Shown here: piece by piece, positions 36,143 to 44,722 of the stretch
Position numbering within the stretch: position 1 is the first letter of the stretch
How the letters are laid out: the number at the start of each line of letters is the position of its first letter
NCBI GenBank assembly: GCA_038363005.1
Contig: JBBQBI010000004.1
Span: forward strand, 124,001-188,000
Source: JAKOWB01 sp038363005
GTDB taxonomy: Bacteria; Pseudomonadota; Alphaproteobacteria; Kiloniellales; JACOMY01
Direction of reading: 5' to 3'
DNA length: 64,000 bases
The notes under the pieces: model-generated
What the model was told of the DNA's origin: nothing
The model's input: the letters and a program-made list of their open reading frames with translations, nothing else
The model's database searches: none
Position numbers and translations under genes: made by a program

Positions 36143-37162
36143 ATGACCGCCAGCAACCGTCGAATCCTTCTGGCCGAACGCCCCGGCGCGGCCGGCGTCA
36201 CGGCGGAGCTCTTTCGCCTCGACAGCGCGGCGCGGCCAGAACCTGGGCCGGGCGAGGCGCTGGTGCGCAACATCTACCTGTCACTGGACCCGGCGATGCG
36301 CGGCTGGATCAGCGCGGTGGCGAACTATAGCGAGCCGGTGCCGATCGATGGCGTCATGCGCGCCTTCGCGGTTGGCCAGGTGGCGGCGAGCCGCCATCCG
36401 ACGCTCAAGGTCGGTGACTACCTCTATGGCCGCTTCGGCTGGCAGGAATGGGCCTTGACCGACGGTGCGACGGTGGAGCGGGTGATCGAGGAGCGCGACC
36501 TGCCGCTGACCAGCGCGCTGCATCTGCTGGGCATCAACGGCTGCACCGCCTGGCTCGGCCTGGCCAACATCGGCCGGCCCAAGGCGGGCGAGACCGTGGT
36601 GGTCTCCACCGCTGCCGGCGCCGTGGGCTCCGTGGTCGGGCAGATCGCCAAGTTGAAGGGCTGCCGCACCGTGGGCATCACCGGCGGGCCTGAGAAGGTG
36701 CGAACCTGCCTGACCGAGTTCCGCTACGACGCCGCCATCGACTATCGCGGCGAGGATGTCGGCGCGGCGCTGGACAAGGCAGCGCCGCAGGGCATCGACG
36801 TCTACTTCGACAATGTCGGCGGGCCGATCAGCGACGCGGTGATGGAACGCATCAATGTCGGCGCCCGCATCGTGCTCTGCGGCACCATGGGCATCCCTTC
36901 CTCGCCGCCGCCGCAGGGGCCGCGCTACAATCGCGCCCTGCTGGTGAAGCGGGCGCTGATGCAGGGCTTCATCATCTTCGATCATGCCGACCAGCTGGCG
37001 CAGGCGCGGACCGAGATCGCCGCATGGGCGCGCGCCGGCCTGATCACCACCCAGCTGGACATCGTCCAGGGCCTGGAGGCCACGGTGCCCCACCTGCTGC
37101 GGCTGCTGGCCGGCAAGAACAGCGGCAAGGCCATCGTGCAGGTCGCGCCAGAGGCCCGATAG
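36143..37162 (+). CDS. NADP-dependent medium-chain oxidoreductase (CurA/PTGR type)
   Basis: 339 residues. Zinc-free MDR fold: LYLSLDPAMRGW-like start seen as IYLSLDPAMRGWISAVANY, LGINGCTAWLGL, nucleotide motif STAAGAVGSVVGQIAKLKG, VYFDNVGG and GFIIFDHADQ. The group reduces C=C bonds of enones and aldehydes with NADPH, as in leukotriene hydroxydehydrogenase and curcumin reductase. AGGAG precedes ATG 36143. A small membrane protein starts 7 bp later, so the two may be co-transcribed. Confidence 0.9.
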   Translation: MTASNRRILLAERPGAAGVTAELFRLDSAARPEPGPGEALVRNIYLSLDPAMRGWISAVANYSEPVPIDGVMRAFAVGQVAASRHPTLKVGDYLYGRFGWQEWALTDGATVERVIEERDLPLTSALHLLGINGCTAWLGLANIGRPKAGETVVVSTAAGAVGSVVGQIAKLKGCRTVGITGGPEKVRTCLTEFRYDAAIDYRGEDVGAALDKAAPQGIDVYFDNVGGPISDAVMERINVGARIVLCGTMGIPSSPPPQGPRYNRALLVKRALMQGFIIFDHADQLAQARTEIAAWARAGLITTQLDIVQGLEATVPHLLRLLAGKNSGKAIVQVAPEAR

Positions 37163-37169
37163 CCCGCCG

Positions 37170-37466
37170 ATGGATCTGTTCCACACCCTGCTGGAGGGCT
37201 TGACCTACTTGGCGCCAGCCATCGCCCTGCTGGCTTTCCTGGTTGCCCTGGCCAGCGCGATCGCCATGGTCCGGCGTCGTGCGCCCGGCGTCAGCCTGTG
37301 GCACCTGGTGACGCACGGGATGGATTTCTGGAGTGGCAAGGGCTTCCAGCCGCACGCGGCGCCCTTTCGCCGCCGCTTCCTGATCGCCGCCGCTGTCTTC
37401 TTCCTGGCCGTCATCGCGGCAGCCGTCAGCTTCGCGATCCTCGCGGGCGACCAAGTCCGGGGCTGA
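37170..37466 (+). CDS. Small two-helix membrane protein of unknown function
   Basis: 98 residues. Two clear hydrophobic helices (YLAPAIALLAFLVALASAIAM, and FLIAAAVFFLAVIAAAVSF) flank a 30-residue polar loop with VRRRAPGVSLWHLVTHGMDF. The positive loop residues suggest a cytoplasmic loop with both ends outside. It starts 7 bp after the oxidoreductase. I do not recognise a family. Confidence 0.65.
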   Translation: MDLFHTLLEGLTYLAPAIALLAFLVALASAIAMVRRRAPGVSLWHLVTHGMDFWSGKGFQPHAAPFRRRFLIAAAVFFLAVIAAAVSFAILAGDQVRG

Positions 37467-37509
37467 TGGCTTCCCAGATTTGCCACAGTCGCCGGCCAGG
37501 TTGTCGGCC

Positions 37510-38070
37510 ATGCGACGACGGACACTCTTGATCGGTGGCGGACTGGCCGTGGCGGGCGGGTCGGGGCTCTGGTGGCAACGCAGCAGCCTGCTGCGGGGCG
37601 TGTCGCCGCCACCATCGCCCTTGCCGGATCCCTGGCCCTCCGCGCTGCGCGCCCAGCGCATTGAGGTGCGCAAGGCGGCGCGGCGCCTCGCCCTCTGGGC
37701 CGACGGCCGCGTGGTGCTGGAAAGCCAGGTGGCGCTGGGGTTCGACCCGCTCGGCCACAAGCAGCGCGAAGGCGACGGGCGCACGCCCGAGGGGCGCTAT
37801 CCCATCGACTTCAAGAACGAGCATAGCCGCTTCTACCTGTCGCTTCGGGTCGGCTACCCCAACGCGGCCGACCGCGCCCACGCCCAGGCGGCCGGGGTAC
37901 CGCCAGGCGGTGACATCATGATCCACGGCCAGCCCAACTGGGTGGACCTGGAGCCCGACGCGGCGCTGCCCGGCGACTGGACCCTCGGCTGCATCGCTGT
38001 CAGCAACAGCGTGATGACAAGGCTGTTCCAGGCGGTCGAGCTGGGCTGTCCGATCGAGATCTTCGCGTAA
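37510..38070 (+). CDS. L,D-transpeptidase (YkuD/ErfK family), periplasmic
   Basis: 186 residues. The N-terminus MRRRTLLIGGGLAVAGGSG has two or more arginines and a hydrophobic stretch, suggesting Tat- or Sec-type export. The YkuD catalytic region has IMIHGQPN and DWTLGCIAVSN, where Cys is the nucleophile and the upstream His completes the site. DGRTPEGRYPIDFKN is the conserved strand pair. The enzyme would cross-link peptidoglycan or attach proteins to it. ATG 37510 is chosen because the signal begins there. Confidence 0.88.
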   Translation: MRRRTLLIGGGLAVAGGSGLWWQRSSLLRGVSPPPSPLPDPWPSALRAQRIEVRKAARRLALWADGRVVLESQVALGFDPLGHKQREGDGRTPEGRYPIDFKNEHSRFYLSLRVGYPNAADRAHAQAAGVPPGGDIMIHGQPNWVDLEPDAALPGDWTLGCIAVSNSVMTRLFQAVELGCPIEIFA

Positions 38071-38100
38071 AGCGCGCGACAGACAGCTAGAGTGCCCCGC

Positions 38101-39033
38101 ATGACCACCCCCCTCGTTGAGGTCACCGACCTCACCTACGACTATCCCGGCCGCCGCGCGCTGGATGCCGTCAGCTTCGCGCTGCCGGCCGGCTCCATCA
38201 CCGCGCTGGTCGGGCCGAACGGCGCCGGCAAGACCACGCTGATGCGCTGCCTGGCGGCGCTGGACGAGCCGCTGCACGGCTCCATCCGCCTGCTGGGCGA
38301 GGATGCGCTGGCTGACCCGCCGGCGACGCATCGCAAGCTGGGCTACCTGCCGGATCTCTTCGGCCTCTACGAGCGGCTGTCGATCCAGCGCTGCCTGACC
38401 TATCGCGCCTGGGCGCAGGGCGTGGCAACGGACTCGGTGGCCGGCGCGGTCACCTGGGCGGCGCAGCAGGTCGGCCTCGAAGACCGGCTGCAGGAGGCCG
38501 CCGGCACGCTGTCGCGCGGCCTGAAGCAGCGCCTGGCCATCGCCCAGGCCATCATTCACAAGCCGCCGCTGCTGATATTGGACGAGCCGGCCTCGGGCCT
38601 GGATCCCGAGGCACGGCTGCAGCTGGCGCAGCTGCTGCGCAGCCTTCGCGACGGCGGCATGACCTTGATCGTCTCGTCGCACATCCTGGCCGAGCTGGAG
38701 GACTACTCCAGCCACCTGATGATCATCGACGGTGGCCGCCTGGTCTCCTTCGAGCCCTTGACCGGCGAGCGCCGGGCGCCGGGCGGCCGGGTCGCGGTCG
38801 CGGTGCGCTTCCTGCCGGACAGCGGCGACCTGGCGGCGGCCCTGGCCGCCGCCGGGCATCCGGCCGTGCTGGTCGAGGGCGTGGCGACCTTGGAGCTGCC
38901 GGATGATCCGGCGGCGCAGGCCGCCGCGCTGGCAGACCTGGTGCGCGCCGGCCTGCCGGTGGTCAGCTTCGCGCCGGTGAAGACCTCGCTGCAGTCGGAG
39001 TACCTGGAGCGGGTGCGGGGGGCCAGGTCATGA
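38101..39033 (+). CDS. ABC exporter ATP-binding protein
   Basis: 310 residues from ATG 38101 (GTG 38092 would add three). Walker A GPNGAGKTTLMRCLAALD near residue 39, signature LSRGLKQRLAIAQA (an R replaces the second G of LSGGQ, common in this exporter group), Walker B LLILDEPASGLDPEA. A C-terminal domain of about 90 residues follows (VRFLPDSGDLAAAL). It is the CcmA/NatA-type exporter class. It overlaps the permease gene by 4 bp (ATGA at 39030). Confidence 0.9.
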   Translation: MTTPLVEVTDLTYDYPGRRALDAVSFALPAGSITALVGPNGAGKTTLMRCLAALDEPLHGSIRLLGEDALADPPATHRKLGYLPDLFGLYERLSIQRCLTYRAWAQGVATDSVAGAVTWAAQQVGLEDRLQEAAGTLSRGLKQRLAIAQAIIHKPPLLILDEPASGLDPEARLQLAQLLRSLRDGGMTLIVSSHILAELEDYSSHLMIIDGGRLVSFEPLTGERRAPGGRVAVAVRFLPDSGDLAAALAAAGHPAVLVEGVATLELPDDPAAQAAALADLVRAGLPVVSFAPVKTSLQSEYLERVRGARS

Positions 39034-40397
39034 GTTTTCTGGCCGAGTTCCGCCGCAACCTCTGGCTCGAACTCTCGCCGCAGCGGCTGATCGCACTGCC
39101 GGTCATCGTCCTGGTGCTGGTGCTGCTGAACCAGGTGGCCAATCGCGGCAACCCGGCCGACCTGTCCAACTTGGGCAGCTGGATCTTCTACGTCATGGTG
39201 TTCCTCTGGGGCAGCCGGCGCGCCGCAGGGGCGGTGAGCGAGGAGGTCAACGGCGACACCTGGACCGGGCAGCGCCTGTCCGCCCTGTCGCCGGGCGCGC
39301 TGGTGTTCGGTAAGCTGTTCGGCGCCACCGCCTTCATCTGGTACGGCGGGCTGATAGGACTTGGCCTCTTCGCCTTTGGCTGGCTGGGTGACGGGCGACC
39401 GCTGGGCGGCCTGCTGGCGGCGCTGGTGCAGCGCCTGGCCTCCGGCCTGTTCCTGCATGCGGTCGCCATCGTGGTGACCCTGGTGCTGCTGAACAAGCGC
39501 CGCCTGATGCCACGGCTGGGCACCACCTGGCCGCAGGTGCTGGCGCTGCTCGCCGCGCTGCTGCTGCTCGGCCTCTTTGCCAAGGTCTCGATCTTCTCGA
39601 CGGTCGGGCTGTGGAACGCCACCTTCGTCTGGTACGGCCAGGTGTTTGACGGCGATCTCTTTGTCACCGTGACCGCGCTGGCCTTCAGCGCCTGGGCGGT
39701 GCTGGCCTGCCTGCGCCTGATGGCCAGCCAGCTGCAACGCCAGCCGCTACCCTGGGCCTGGCCGCTGTTCACGCTCTTCGTCATGGCCTTCGTGCAGGGC
39801 TTCGGCGGGGTCGGGGGGCTGGATGCGAAGCTGCTGGGCCCGCTGGTGGGGCCTTTCGGTGTCGCGCTGGCCTTCTTCTACGTGGCGCTCTTCGCCGAGC
39901 GGAATGAGCCGCTGCGCTATCGCCAGCTCTTTGCCGCGCTGCGCGCCGGTCGCCCGCGGCGGGCCCTTGCGGCGCTGCCCTGGTGGGCGCTGGGCTGGCC
40001 GCTGCTGCTGGCAGTGACGCTGTGGCGCGGCGCCGCCGACCAGACGGTGGGTGGCGGCCTGTGGGACGCCGTGGCGGAGCACTTCCACGTCGCCGCCCCG
40101 GCGCCCTGGGCGGCCAGCCTGGGCTTCGCGCTCTTCGCCCTGCGCGATGCGGCCTTCGTGCTGTGGATCAATGCCGGGCGCACGCAGCGCGGCGACCTGA
40201 CGGCCTTCCTCTACCTGCTGGTGCTATACGGTCCGCTGCAGGCACTGCTGGGCGGCATGCAAGCCTGGGCCGCCATCGCGCTGCTGACGCCGCTGCCGCT
40301 GGGGCCGGCGCTGCCCTCGCTGCTCTCGGCCTTGGCGCAGGCGGCGGTGCTGGGGTTCCTCACCTGGCGACGCTGGCGGGCGCTGTTCCAGCCCTGA
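39030..40397 (+). CDS. ABC exporter membrane permease
   Basis: 455 residues with about ten to twelve hydrophobic segments, for example LIALPVIVLVLVLLNQ near the start, VLALLAALLLLGLFAK, and GWPLLLAVTLW. No extracytoplasmic domain is seen. Coupled by a 4-bp overlap to the ATPase, together forming an ABC-2-like transporter. The substrate is unknown; nothing next to it points to one. Confidence 0.85.
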   Translation: MSFLAEFRRNLWLELSPQRLIALPVIVLVLVLLNQVANRGNPADLSNLGSWIFYVMVFLWGSRRAAGAVSEEVNGDTWTGQRLSALSPGALVFGKLFGATAFIWYGGLIGLGLFAFGWLGDGRPLGGLLAALVQRLASGLFLHAVAIVVTLVLLNKRRLMPRLGTTWPQVLALLAALLLLGLFAKVSIFSTVGLWNATFVWYGQVFDGDLFVTVTALAFSAWAVLACLRLMASQLQRQPLPWAWPLFTLFVMAFVQGFGGVGGLDAKLLGPLVGPFGVALAFFYVALFAERNEPLRYRQLFAALRAGRPRRALAALPWWALGWPLLLAVTLWRGAADQTVGGGLWDAVAEHFHVAAPAPWAASLGFALFALRDAAFVLWINAGRTQRGDLTAFLYLLVLYGPLQALLGGMQAWAAIALLTPLPLGPALPSLLSALAQAAVLGFLTWRRWRALFQP

Positions 40398-40461
40398 CGG
40401 CATTGCACTGATGCCTGCCGCTGCGCTTTGCCCCAGCGGGGGCAGGGATTATGGTCCAGCC

Positions 40462-41841
40462 ATGACACACTACGACTTCGACCTCTTCACCATCGGCGGC
40501 GGTTCGGGCGGCGTGCGCGCCGCGCGCTTCGCCGCCGCGACCGGGGCCAAGGTTGCCATCGCCGAGGAGCGCTGGTTCGGCGGCACCTGCGTCAACGTCG
40601 GCTGCGTGCCGAAGAAGCTCTTCAGCTACGCCTCGCACTTCCGCGAGGACTTTCACGACGCCGTCGGCTACGGCTGGTCTGGCCCGGCGCCCAGCTTCGA
40701 CTGGCCGACCTTGATCGCCAACAAGGACAAGGAAATCCAACGGCTGAACGGGATCTACGAGCAGATCCTGGGCAAGGCAGGGGTGGAGATCATCAAGGGT
40801 CGCGCCACCATCGTCGATCCGCATACCGTGGCGGTTGGCGGCAAGCGCATCACCGCTCGCCACATCCTGGTCGCCACCGGCGGCAAGCCGCAGCGCGACA
40901 GCCGGCCGGGCGCCGCCGAGCTGGGCCTGGTCTCCGACGACCTCTTCTTCCTGCCGGCGCTGCCCAAGCGCGTGCTGGTGGCCGGCGGCGGCTACATCGC
41001 GGTGGAGTTCGCCGGCATTTTCAACGGCCTGGGCAGCCAGGTGACGCAGATCTATCGCGGCGACCTGTTCCTGCGCGGCTTCGACGACGACGTGCGCCGC
41101 TTCCTGAAGGCCGAGATGGAGAAGAAAGGCATCCGCCTGATCTTCAACTGCATCATCGACCGCATCGAGAAGACCGCCGGCGGCCTGGCCGTGCACTTCT
41201 CCAGTGGAGACGTCACGGAATACGACGCCGTGGTCTATGCCATTGGCCGGCTGCCCAACGTCGAGGGCCTGGGGCTGGAGCAGGTTGGCGTCAAGCTGAG
41301 CGACAAGGGCGCGATTGCCGTCGATCCGCTGTCGCAGACCTCGGTGCCCTCGATCCACGCCATCGGCGACGTCACCGACCGGGTGAACCTGACGCCGGTC
41401 GCCCTGGCCGAGGGCATGGCGCTGGTGAAGACGCTGTTCCAGGGCAAGCCGACGGCAATGGATTACGCCAACATCCCGACCGCCGTGTTCAGCCACCCGC
41501 CCATCGGCACCGTGGGCCTGAGCGAGGCGGCGGCGCGCAAGCAGTATGGCGCGGTCGACATCTACCGCAGCGACTTCAAGCCGATGAAGCACACGCTGTC
41601 TGGCAGCAGCGAGCGCACTTTGATGAAGCTGATCGTCGAGCCCAAGAGCGACCGCGTGGTCGGCGTCCACATGGTGGGCCTGGATGCGCCGGAGATCCTG
41701 CAGGGCATCGGCATCGCCATCAAGGCCGGCGCCACCAAGGCCGACTTCGACGCCACCGTCGGCATCCATCCGACGGCGGCGGAGGAGTTCGTGACGATGC
41801 GCGAGAAACTTGCCGAACCGGTGGCCAAGGCGGCTGAATAG
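40462..41841 (+). CDS. gor: Glutathione-disulfide reductase
   Basis: Reduces GSSG with NADPH. 459 residues from ATG 40462. FAD motif FTIGGGSGGVRAARFAA; redox disulfide GGTCVNVGCVPKKLF (Cys pair about residues 43-48); NADPH motif VLVAGGGYIAVEFAGIF; C-terminal active-site HPTAAEEFVTM. The length and GGSGGVRAAR motif separate it from lipoamide dehydrogenase. 29 bp before the cupin gene, so the two may be co-transcribed. Confidence 0.95.
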   Translation: MTHYDFDLFTIGGGSGGVRAARFAAATGAKVAIAEERWFGGTCVNVGCVPKKLFSYASHFREDFHDAVGYGWSGPAPSFDWPTLIANKDKEIQRLNGIYEQILGKAGVEIIKGRATIVDPHTVAVGGKRITARHILVATGGKPQRDSRPGAAELGLVSDDLFFLPALPKRVLVAGGGYIAVEFAGIFNGLGSQVTQIYRGDLFLRGFDDDVRRFLKAEMEKKGIRLIFNCIIDRIEKTAGGLAVHFSSGDVTEYDAVVYAIGRLPNVEGLGLEQVGVKLSDKGAIAVDPLSQTSVPSIHAIGDVTDRVNLTPVALAEGMALVKTLFQGKPTAMDYANIPTAVFSHPPIGTVGLSEAAARKQYGAVDIYRSDFKPMKHTLSGSSERTLMKLIVEPKSDRVVGVHMVGLDAPEILQGIGIAIKAGATKADFDATVGIHPTAAEEFVTMREKLAEPVAKAAE

Positions 41842-41870
41842 CCGCGCCTAGTTCAAGAGGGGACTCTCCG

Positions 41871-42221
41871 ATGACCGTACAGACCATCGCCGTGAAGCCG
41901 CGCGGCGGCCAGGCCGAGAAGGCGCCGATCGACACCAAGAAGGTGGTCTCGGGTAAGCCCGTCACCACGACTCGCAACGACTTCACCAACGCCAAGGGCA
42001 AGTTCCACTGCGGCCTCTGGACCGCGACCAAGGGCGTCTGGAACGTGAAGTACGGCGAGGACGAGTTCATCGTCCTGCTGGCCGGCAAGGTGAAGCTGAC
42101 GCCGACCGGCGGCAAGGCCAAGACATACAAGGCCGGCGACGCCTTCGTCATCCCCAAGGGTTTCGTCGGCACCTGGGAGACGCTCGAGCCGATCCGCAAG
42201 TACTACGCCATCGCGCAGTAG
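41871..42221 (+). CDS. Small cupin-domain protein (cupin_3/DUF861 type)
   Basis: 116 residues. The cupin core reads FHCGLWTATKGVWNVKYGED, then EFIVLLAGKVKLTPTGG and GDAFVIPKGFVGTWETLE, matching the (S)-ureidoglycine/EutQ-like cupin_3 group. Metal-binding histidines are few, so it may be a binding or structural cupin rather than an enzyme. A GAGGGGA site precedes the ATG. It may be co-transcribed with gor. Function unknown. Confidence 0.82.
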   Translation: MTVQTIAVKPRGGQAEKAPIDTKKVVSGKPVTTTRNDFTNAKGKFHCGLWTATKGVWNVKYGEDEFIVLLAGKVKLTPTGGKAKTYKAGDAFVIPKGFVGTWETLEPIRKYYAIAQ

Positions 42222-42300
42222 GATAGACAGGCTCAGGTTTGTCCGTGTGGTTGCGAACCGCGACCTCGGCGATGAACCAGTCACCGACGAGGTTCAATTC

Positions 42301-42435
42301 CTACTTGTCGGGGCGTTGCGTTAGCGCCGAGCCAGCCAATTTCTTAATTTCCTCGTGCGTCAACGACCCGGGGTCTTTGAGTGCGCGCGCCGCCAGCTGA
42401 CCAATGATCTCGCTTGTCTTTTCGATGTTTGCCAT
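42301..42435 (-). CDS. 44-residue protein of unknown function
   Basis: A short gene read from ATG 42435 to TAG 42301: it begins MANIEKTSEIIGQLAARALK and ends LAGSALTQRPDK. The site AGGAAGAAGAG precedes the ATG and a promoter-like pair lies upstream. The sequence is mostly helical with a charged start. Small proteins with an ending like SALTQ-(R/A)-PDK occur in many Alphaproteobacteria as I recall, which supports a real gene, but no function is known to me. It lies on the strand opposite to both neighbours. Confidence 0.75.
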   Translation of the reverse strand: MANIEKTSEIIGQLAARALKDPGSLTHEEIKKLAGSALTQRPDK

Positions 42436-42472
42436 TTCTCTTCTTCCTAGTTATTCTATCGTCAAGACAGTG

Positions 42473-42501
42473 GATATAGGAAAGACATCGACTAGATTCA
42501 A
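42473..42501 (-). promoter_or_regulatory. Promoter of the 44-residue protein gene
   Basis: On the minus strand TTGAAT (42501-42496) and TATATC (42478-42473) are 17 bases apart. The expected transcript start is about 30 bases before the ATG at 42435. The surrounding AT-richness supports it. Confidence 0.55.
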
Positions 42502-42639
42502 GATGATGAAAGAAAACAATAAGAAAAATACAAATAATTTTAACTAATTATATTTATGAAAATCAAATGATAACCACTGCCTCACAGCACCTCTAGCAAG
42601 GGCTAAACAGCCAAGGGGAAGAGGCTGGATTCGCGGCCC

Positions 42640-42666
42640 CCAGGGGGCTAAAACCCTTCCCCCTGG
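42640..42666 (+). promoter_or_regulatory. Stem-loop in the leader of class II DAHP synthase
   Basis: CCAGGGGG (42640-42647) pairs perfectly with CCCCCTGG (42659-42666) around an 11-base loop, ending 29 bases before the ATG. A weaker upstream stem (CAGCC 42608-42612, GGCTG 42623-42627) precedes it. An attenuator or translational control element is possible; no leader peptide rich in aromatic residues is seen. Confidence 0.4.
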
Positions 42667-42695
42667 CTTAGAACCTTTCCGAAGTGGACGATCCG

Positions 42696-44090
42696 ATGGT
42701 GCAGTCCTGGACCCCGACCTCCTGGCGCGGCAAGCCGATCCAGCAGGTTCCCGTCTATCCCGATGCCAAGGCGCTGGAAGGCGCCGAGGGGCAGCTGCGC
42801 CAGTATCCGCCGTTGGTGTTCGCCGGCGAGGCCAGGAACCTGAAGGGGCAGCTCGGCCGGGTCGCCAAGGGCGAGGCATTCCTGCTGCAGGGCGGCGACT
42901 GCGCCGAATCCTTCGCCGAGTTCCACGCCAACACCATCCGCGACACCTTCAAGGTGCTGCTGCAGATGGCGGTGGTGCTGACCTTCGGCGCCGCCTGCCC
43001 GGTGGTGAAGGTCGGCCGTATGGCCGGCCAGTTCGCCAAGCCGCGCTCGGCCCCGACCGAGGTGATCGGCGACAAGGAGCTGCCGAGCTACCGCGGCGAC
43101 ATCATCAACGCCATCGAGTTCCAGGACGGCCCGCGGGCGCCGGACCCGCAGCGCATGGTGCAGGCCTACAACCAATCGGCCGCGACCCTGAACCTGCTGC
43201 GCGCCTTCGCCCAGGGCGGCTTCGCCGACCTGCACAAGGTGCACCAGTGGAACCTGCAGTTCGTCGCCGGCTCGCCGCAGGGCGCGCGCTACGAGGCGCT
43301 GTCCAACCGGATCGACGAGACGCTGGCCTTCATGGCGGCCGTCGGCCTGACCTCCGACAGCGTGGCGCAGCTGCGCGAGACCGACTTCTACACCAGCCAC
43401 GAGGCGCTGCTGCTGCCCTACGAGGAGGCGCTGACCCGCGTCGATAGCCTGACCGGCCAGTGGTACGACTGCTCGGCCCACATGCTGTGGATCGGCGACC
43501 GCACCCGCCAGCCGGACGGCGCGCACATCGAGTTCCTGCGCGGCGTGAAGAACCCGATCGGCATGAAGGTCGGCCCCTCGCTGAAGCCGGACGAGCTGAT
43601 CCGCCTGATCGACACGCTGAACCCGGAGAACGAGCCGGGCCGCCTGACGCTGATCAGCCGCATGGGCGCCGACAAGGTCGAGGCCGGCCTGCCGCCGCTG
43701 CTGCGCGCGGTGAAGCGCGAGGGGCGGGCGGTGGTCTGGTCCTGCGACCCGATGCACGGCAACACCATCAAGTCCTCGTCTGGCTACAAGACGCGGCCCT
43801 TCGACCGTATCCTCTCCGAGGTGCGCGGCTTCTTCGCCGCCCACCTGGCCGAGGGCACCTATGCCGGCGGCGTGCACGTCGAGATGACCGGCAAGGACGT
43901 GACGGAGTGCACCGGCGGCGCGCAGGCGATCAGCGATGCAGCGCTGGCCGACCGCTACCACACCTACTGCGACCCGCGGCTGAACGGCGCCCAGGCGCTC
44001 GAGCTGGCTTTCCTGGTGGCCGAGCAGCTGAAGGCCGAGCGGGAAGCGCGGGGCGTGCCGCAGAAGCTAGCGGCGGTCGCCGGCGAGTAG
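42696..44090 (+). CDS. aroG: 3-deoxy-7-phosphoheptulonate synthase, class II
   Basis: First step of the shikimate pathway, condensing PEP and erythrose-4-phosphate. 464 residues from ATG 42696; GTG 42684 would add four. Class II (plant/Mycobacterium-type) motifs are FLLQGGDCAESFAEF, KVGRMAGQFAKPRS, SHEALLLPYE, HMLWIGDRTR and VVWSCDPMHGNT. Metal ligands lie in these stretches (Cys, His, Glu, Asp). A stem-loop and AT-rich tract precede it. It is monocistronic. Confidence 0.95.
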   Translation: MVQSWTPTSWRGKPIQQVPVYPDAKALEGAEGQLRQYPPLVFAGEARNLKGQLGRVAKGEAFLLQGGDCAESFAEFHANTIRDTFKVLLQMAVVLTFGAACPVVKVGRMAGQFAKPRSAPTEVIGDKELPSYRGDIINAIEFQDGPRAPDPQRMVQAYNQSAATLNLLRAFAQGGFADLHKVHQWNLQFVAGSPQGARYEALSNRIDETLAFMAAVGLTSDSVAQLRETDFYTSHEALLLPYEEALTRVDSLTGQWYDCSAHMLWIGDRTRQPDGAHIEFLRGVKNPIGMKVGPSLKPDELIRLIDTLNPENEPGRLTLISRMGADKVEAGLPPLLRAVKREGRAVVWSCDPMHGNTIKSSSGYKTRPFDRILSEVRGFFAAHLAEGTYAGGVHVEMTGKDVTECTGGAQAISDAALADRYHTYCDPRLNGAQALELAFLVAEQLKAEREARGVPQKLAAVAGE

Positions 44091-44175
44091 GCGCGGACTG
44101 GGCGCTGGGCGGTCGGGCAGCGTCACACTGCCTAACTGCCTATCCGCGCATACCCTTCCCTGTTAGGCTATTCAG

Positions 44176-44715
44176 ATGCAGTCGCATTGCATTGAACAGG
44201 GGACAGACCTGCCGGTGGGCGCCTTCCTGCGCCCCCTCACGCCGCATGCCGATGCGCGCGGCAGCCTGACCGAGGTACATCGCGCCGAATGGTCCGACAC
44301 CGCCGTCGTGCAATGGAACGTCACCCGTAACGAAGCCGGGGCGCTCCGCGGCATGCACCTGCATCTGCACTACGATGAGATCTATGTCCTGCCACGCGGC
44401 GCGGCGGAGATCGTGCTCTACGATCTGCGGCCAGACTCGCGGACGTTGGATCGTTGCTTCGCGTTGGACCTGCGCGCCGTGGCACCTACCAGCCTGCTCG
44501 TGCCGGCCGGCGTGCTGCACGGCCTGGCGTTCGTCGTCCCGTCGCTGCTGCTGGTCGGCCGCACCCGCGAGCACGACGGCGAGGATGACTGGCGATGTCG
44601 CTGGGACGATCCTGACTTGCGGGCGACCTGGCGGCCGGAGCGGCCGCTGCTGTCGGATGCCGACAGCGGCGCCGGCAGTCTGGCCGAGCTGCGCCGCATG
44701 TTGGCCGCGCACTAG
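44176..44715 (+). CDS. RmlC-like cupin (dTDP-4-dehydrorhamnose 3,5-epimerase family), first copy
   Basis: 179 residues. The RmlC pattern is visible as ADARGSLTEVHRAEW (about residues 27-41) and GALRGMHLHLHYDEIYVLPRGAAE (in parts: LRGMHLHLHYDEIYVLPRG), with SLLVPAGVLHGL later. Members epimerise or isomerise nucleotide-linked keto-sugars. Sequence near the active site differs from classical RmlC (no Q after LRGLH), so the product may be a non-rhamnose sugar. First gene of a four-gene operon; 7 bp to the next gene. Confidence 0.82.
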   Translation: MQSHCIEQGTDLPVGAFLRPLTPHADARGSLTEVHRAEWSDTAVVQWNVTRNEAGALRGMHLHLHYDEIYVLPRGAAEIVLYDLRPDSRTLDRCFALDLRAVAPTSLLVPAGVLHGLAFVVPSLLLVGRTREHDGEDDWRCRWDDPDLRATWRPERPLLSDADSGAGSLAELRRMLAAH

Positions 44716-44722
44716 CCTCACG

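Larger units (their letters stand above)
42222..42695. other. 474-bp region with small minus-strand gene, AT-rich tract and a hairpin leader
   Basis: The gap between the cupin and DAHP synthase genes holds three items listed separately: a 44-codon gene (42301-42435), its promoter, and a stem-loop before the DAHP synthase start. Between them, 42481-42570 has only 18 G/C of 90 bases by hand count, extreme for this window. The 42222-42300 stretch shows nothing further. Confidence 0.8.

Noticed and set aside
42503..42547. 14-residue open frame MMKENNKKNTNNFN in the AT-rich tract as a leader peptide
   Set aside because: It has no aromatic-residue run and no clear ribosome-binding site; its composition simply follows the AT-rich DNA.
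42440..42600. AT-rich tract as a replication origin
   Set aside because: No DnaA-box cluster (TTATCCACA-like) and no dnaA, parAB or related genes nearby.
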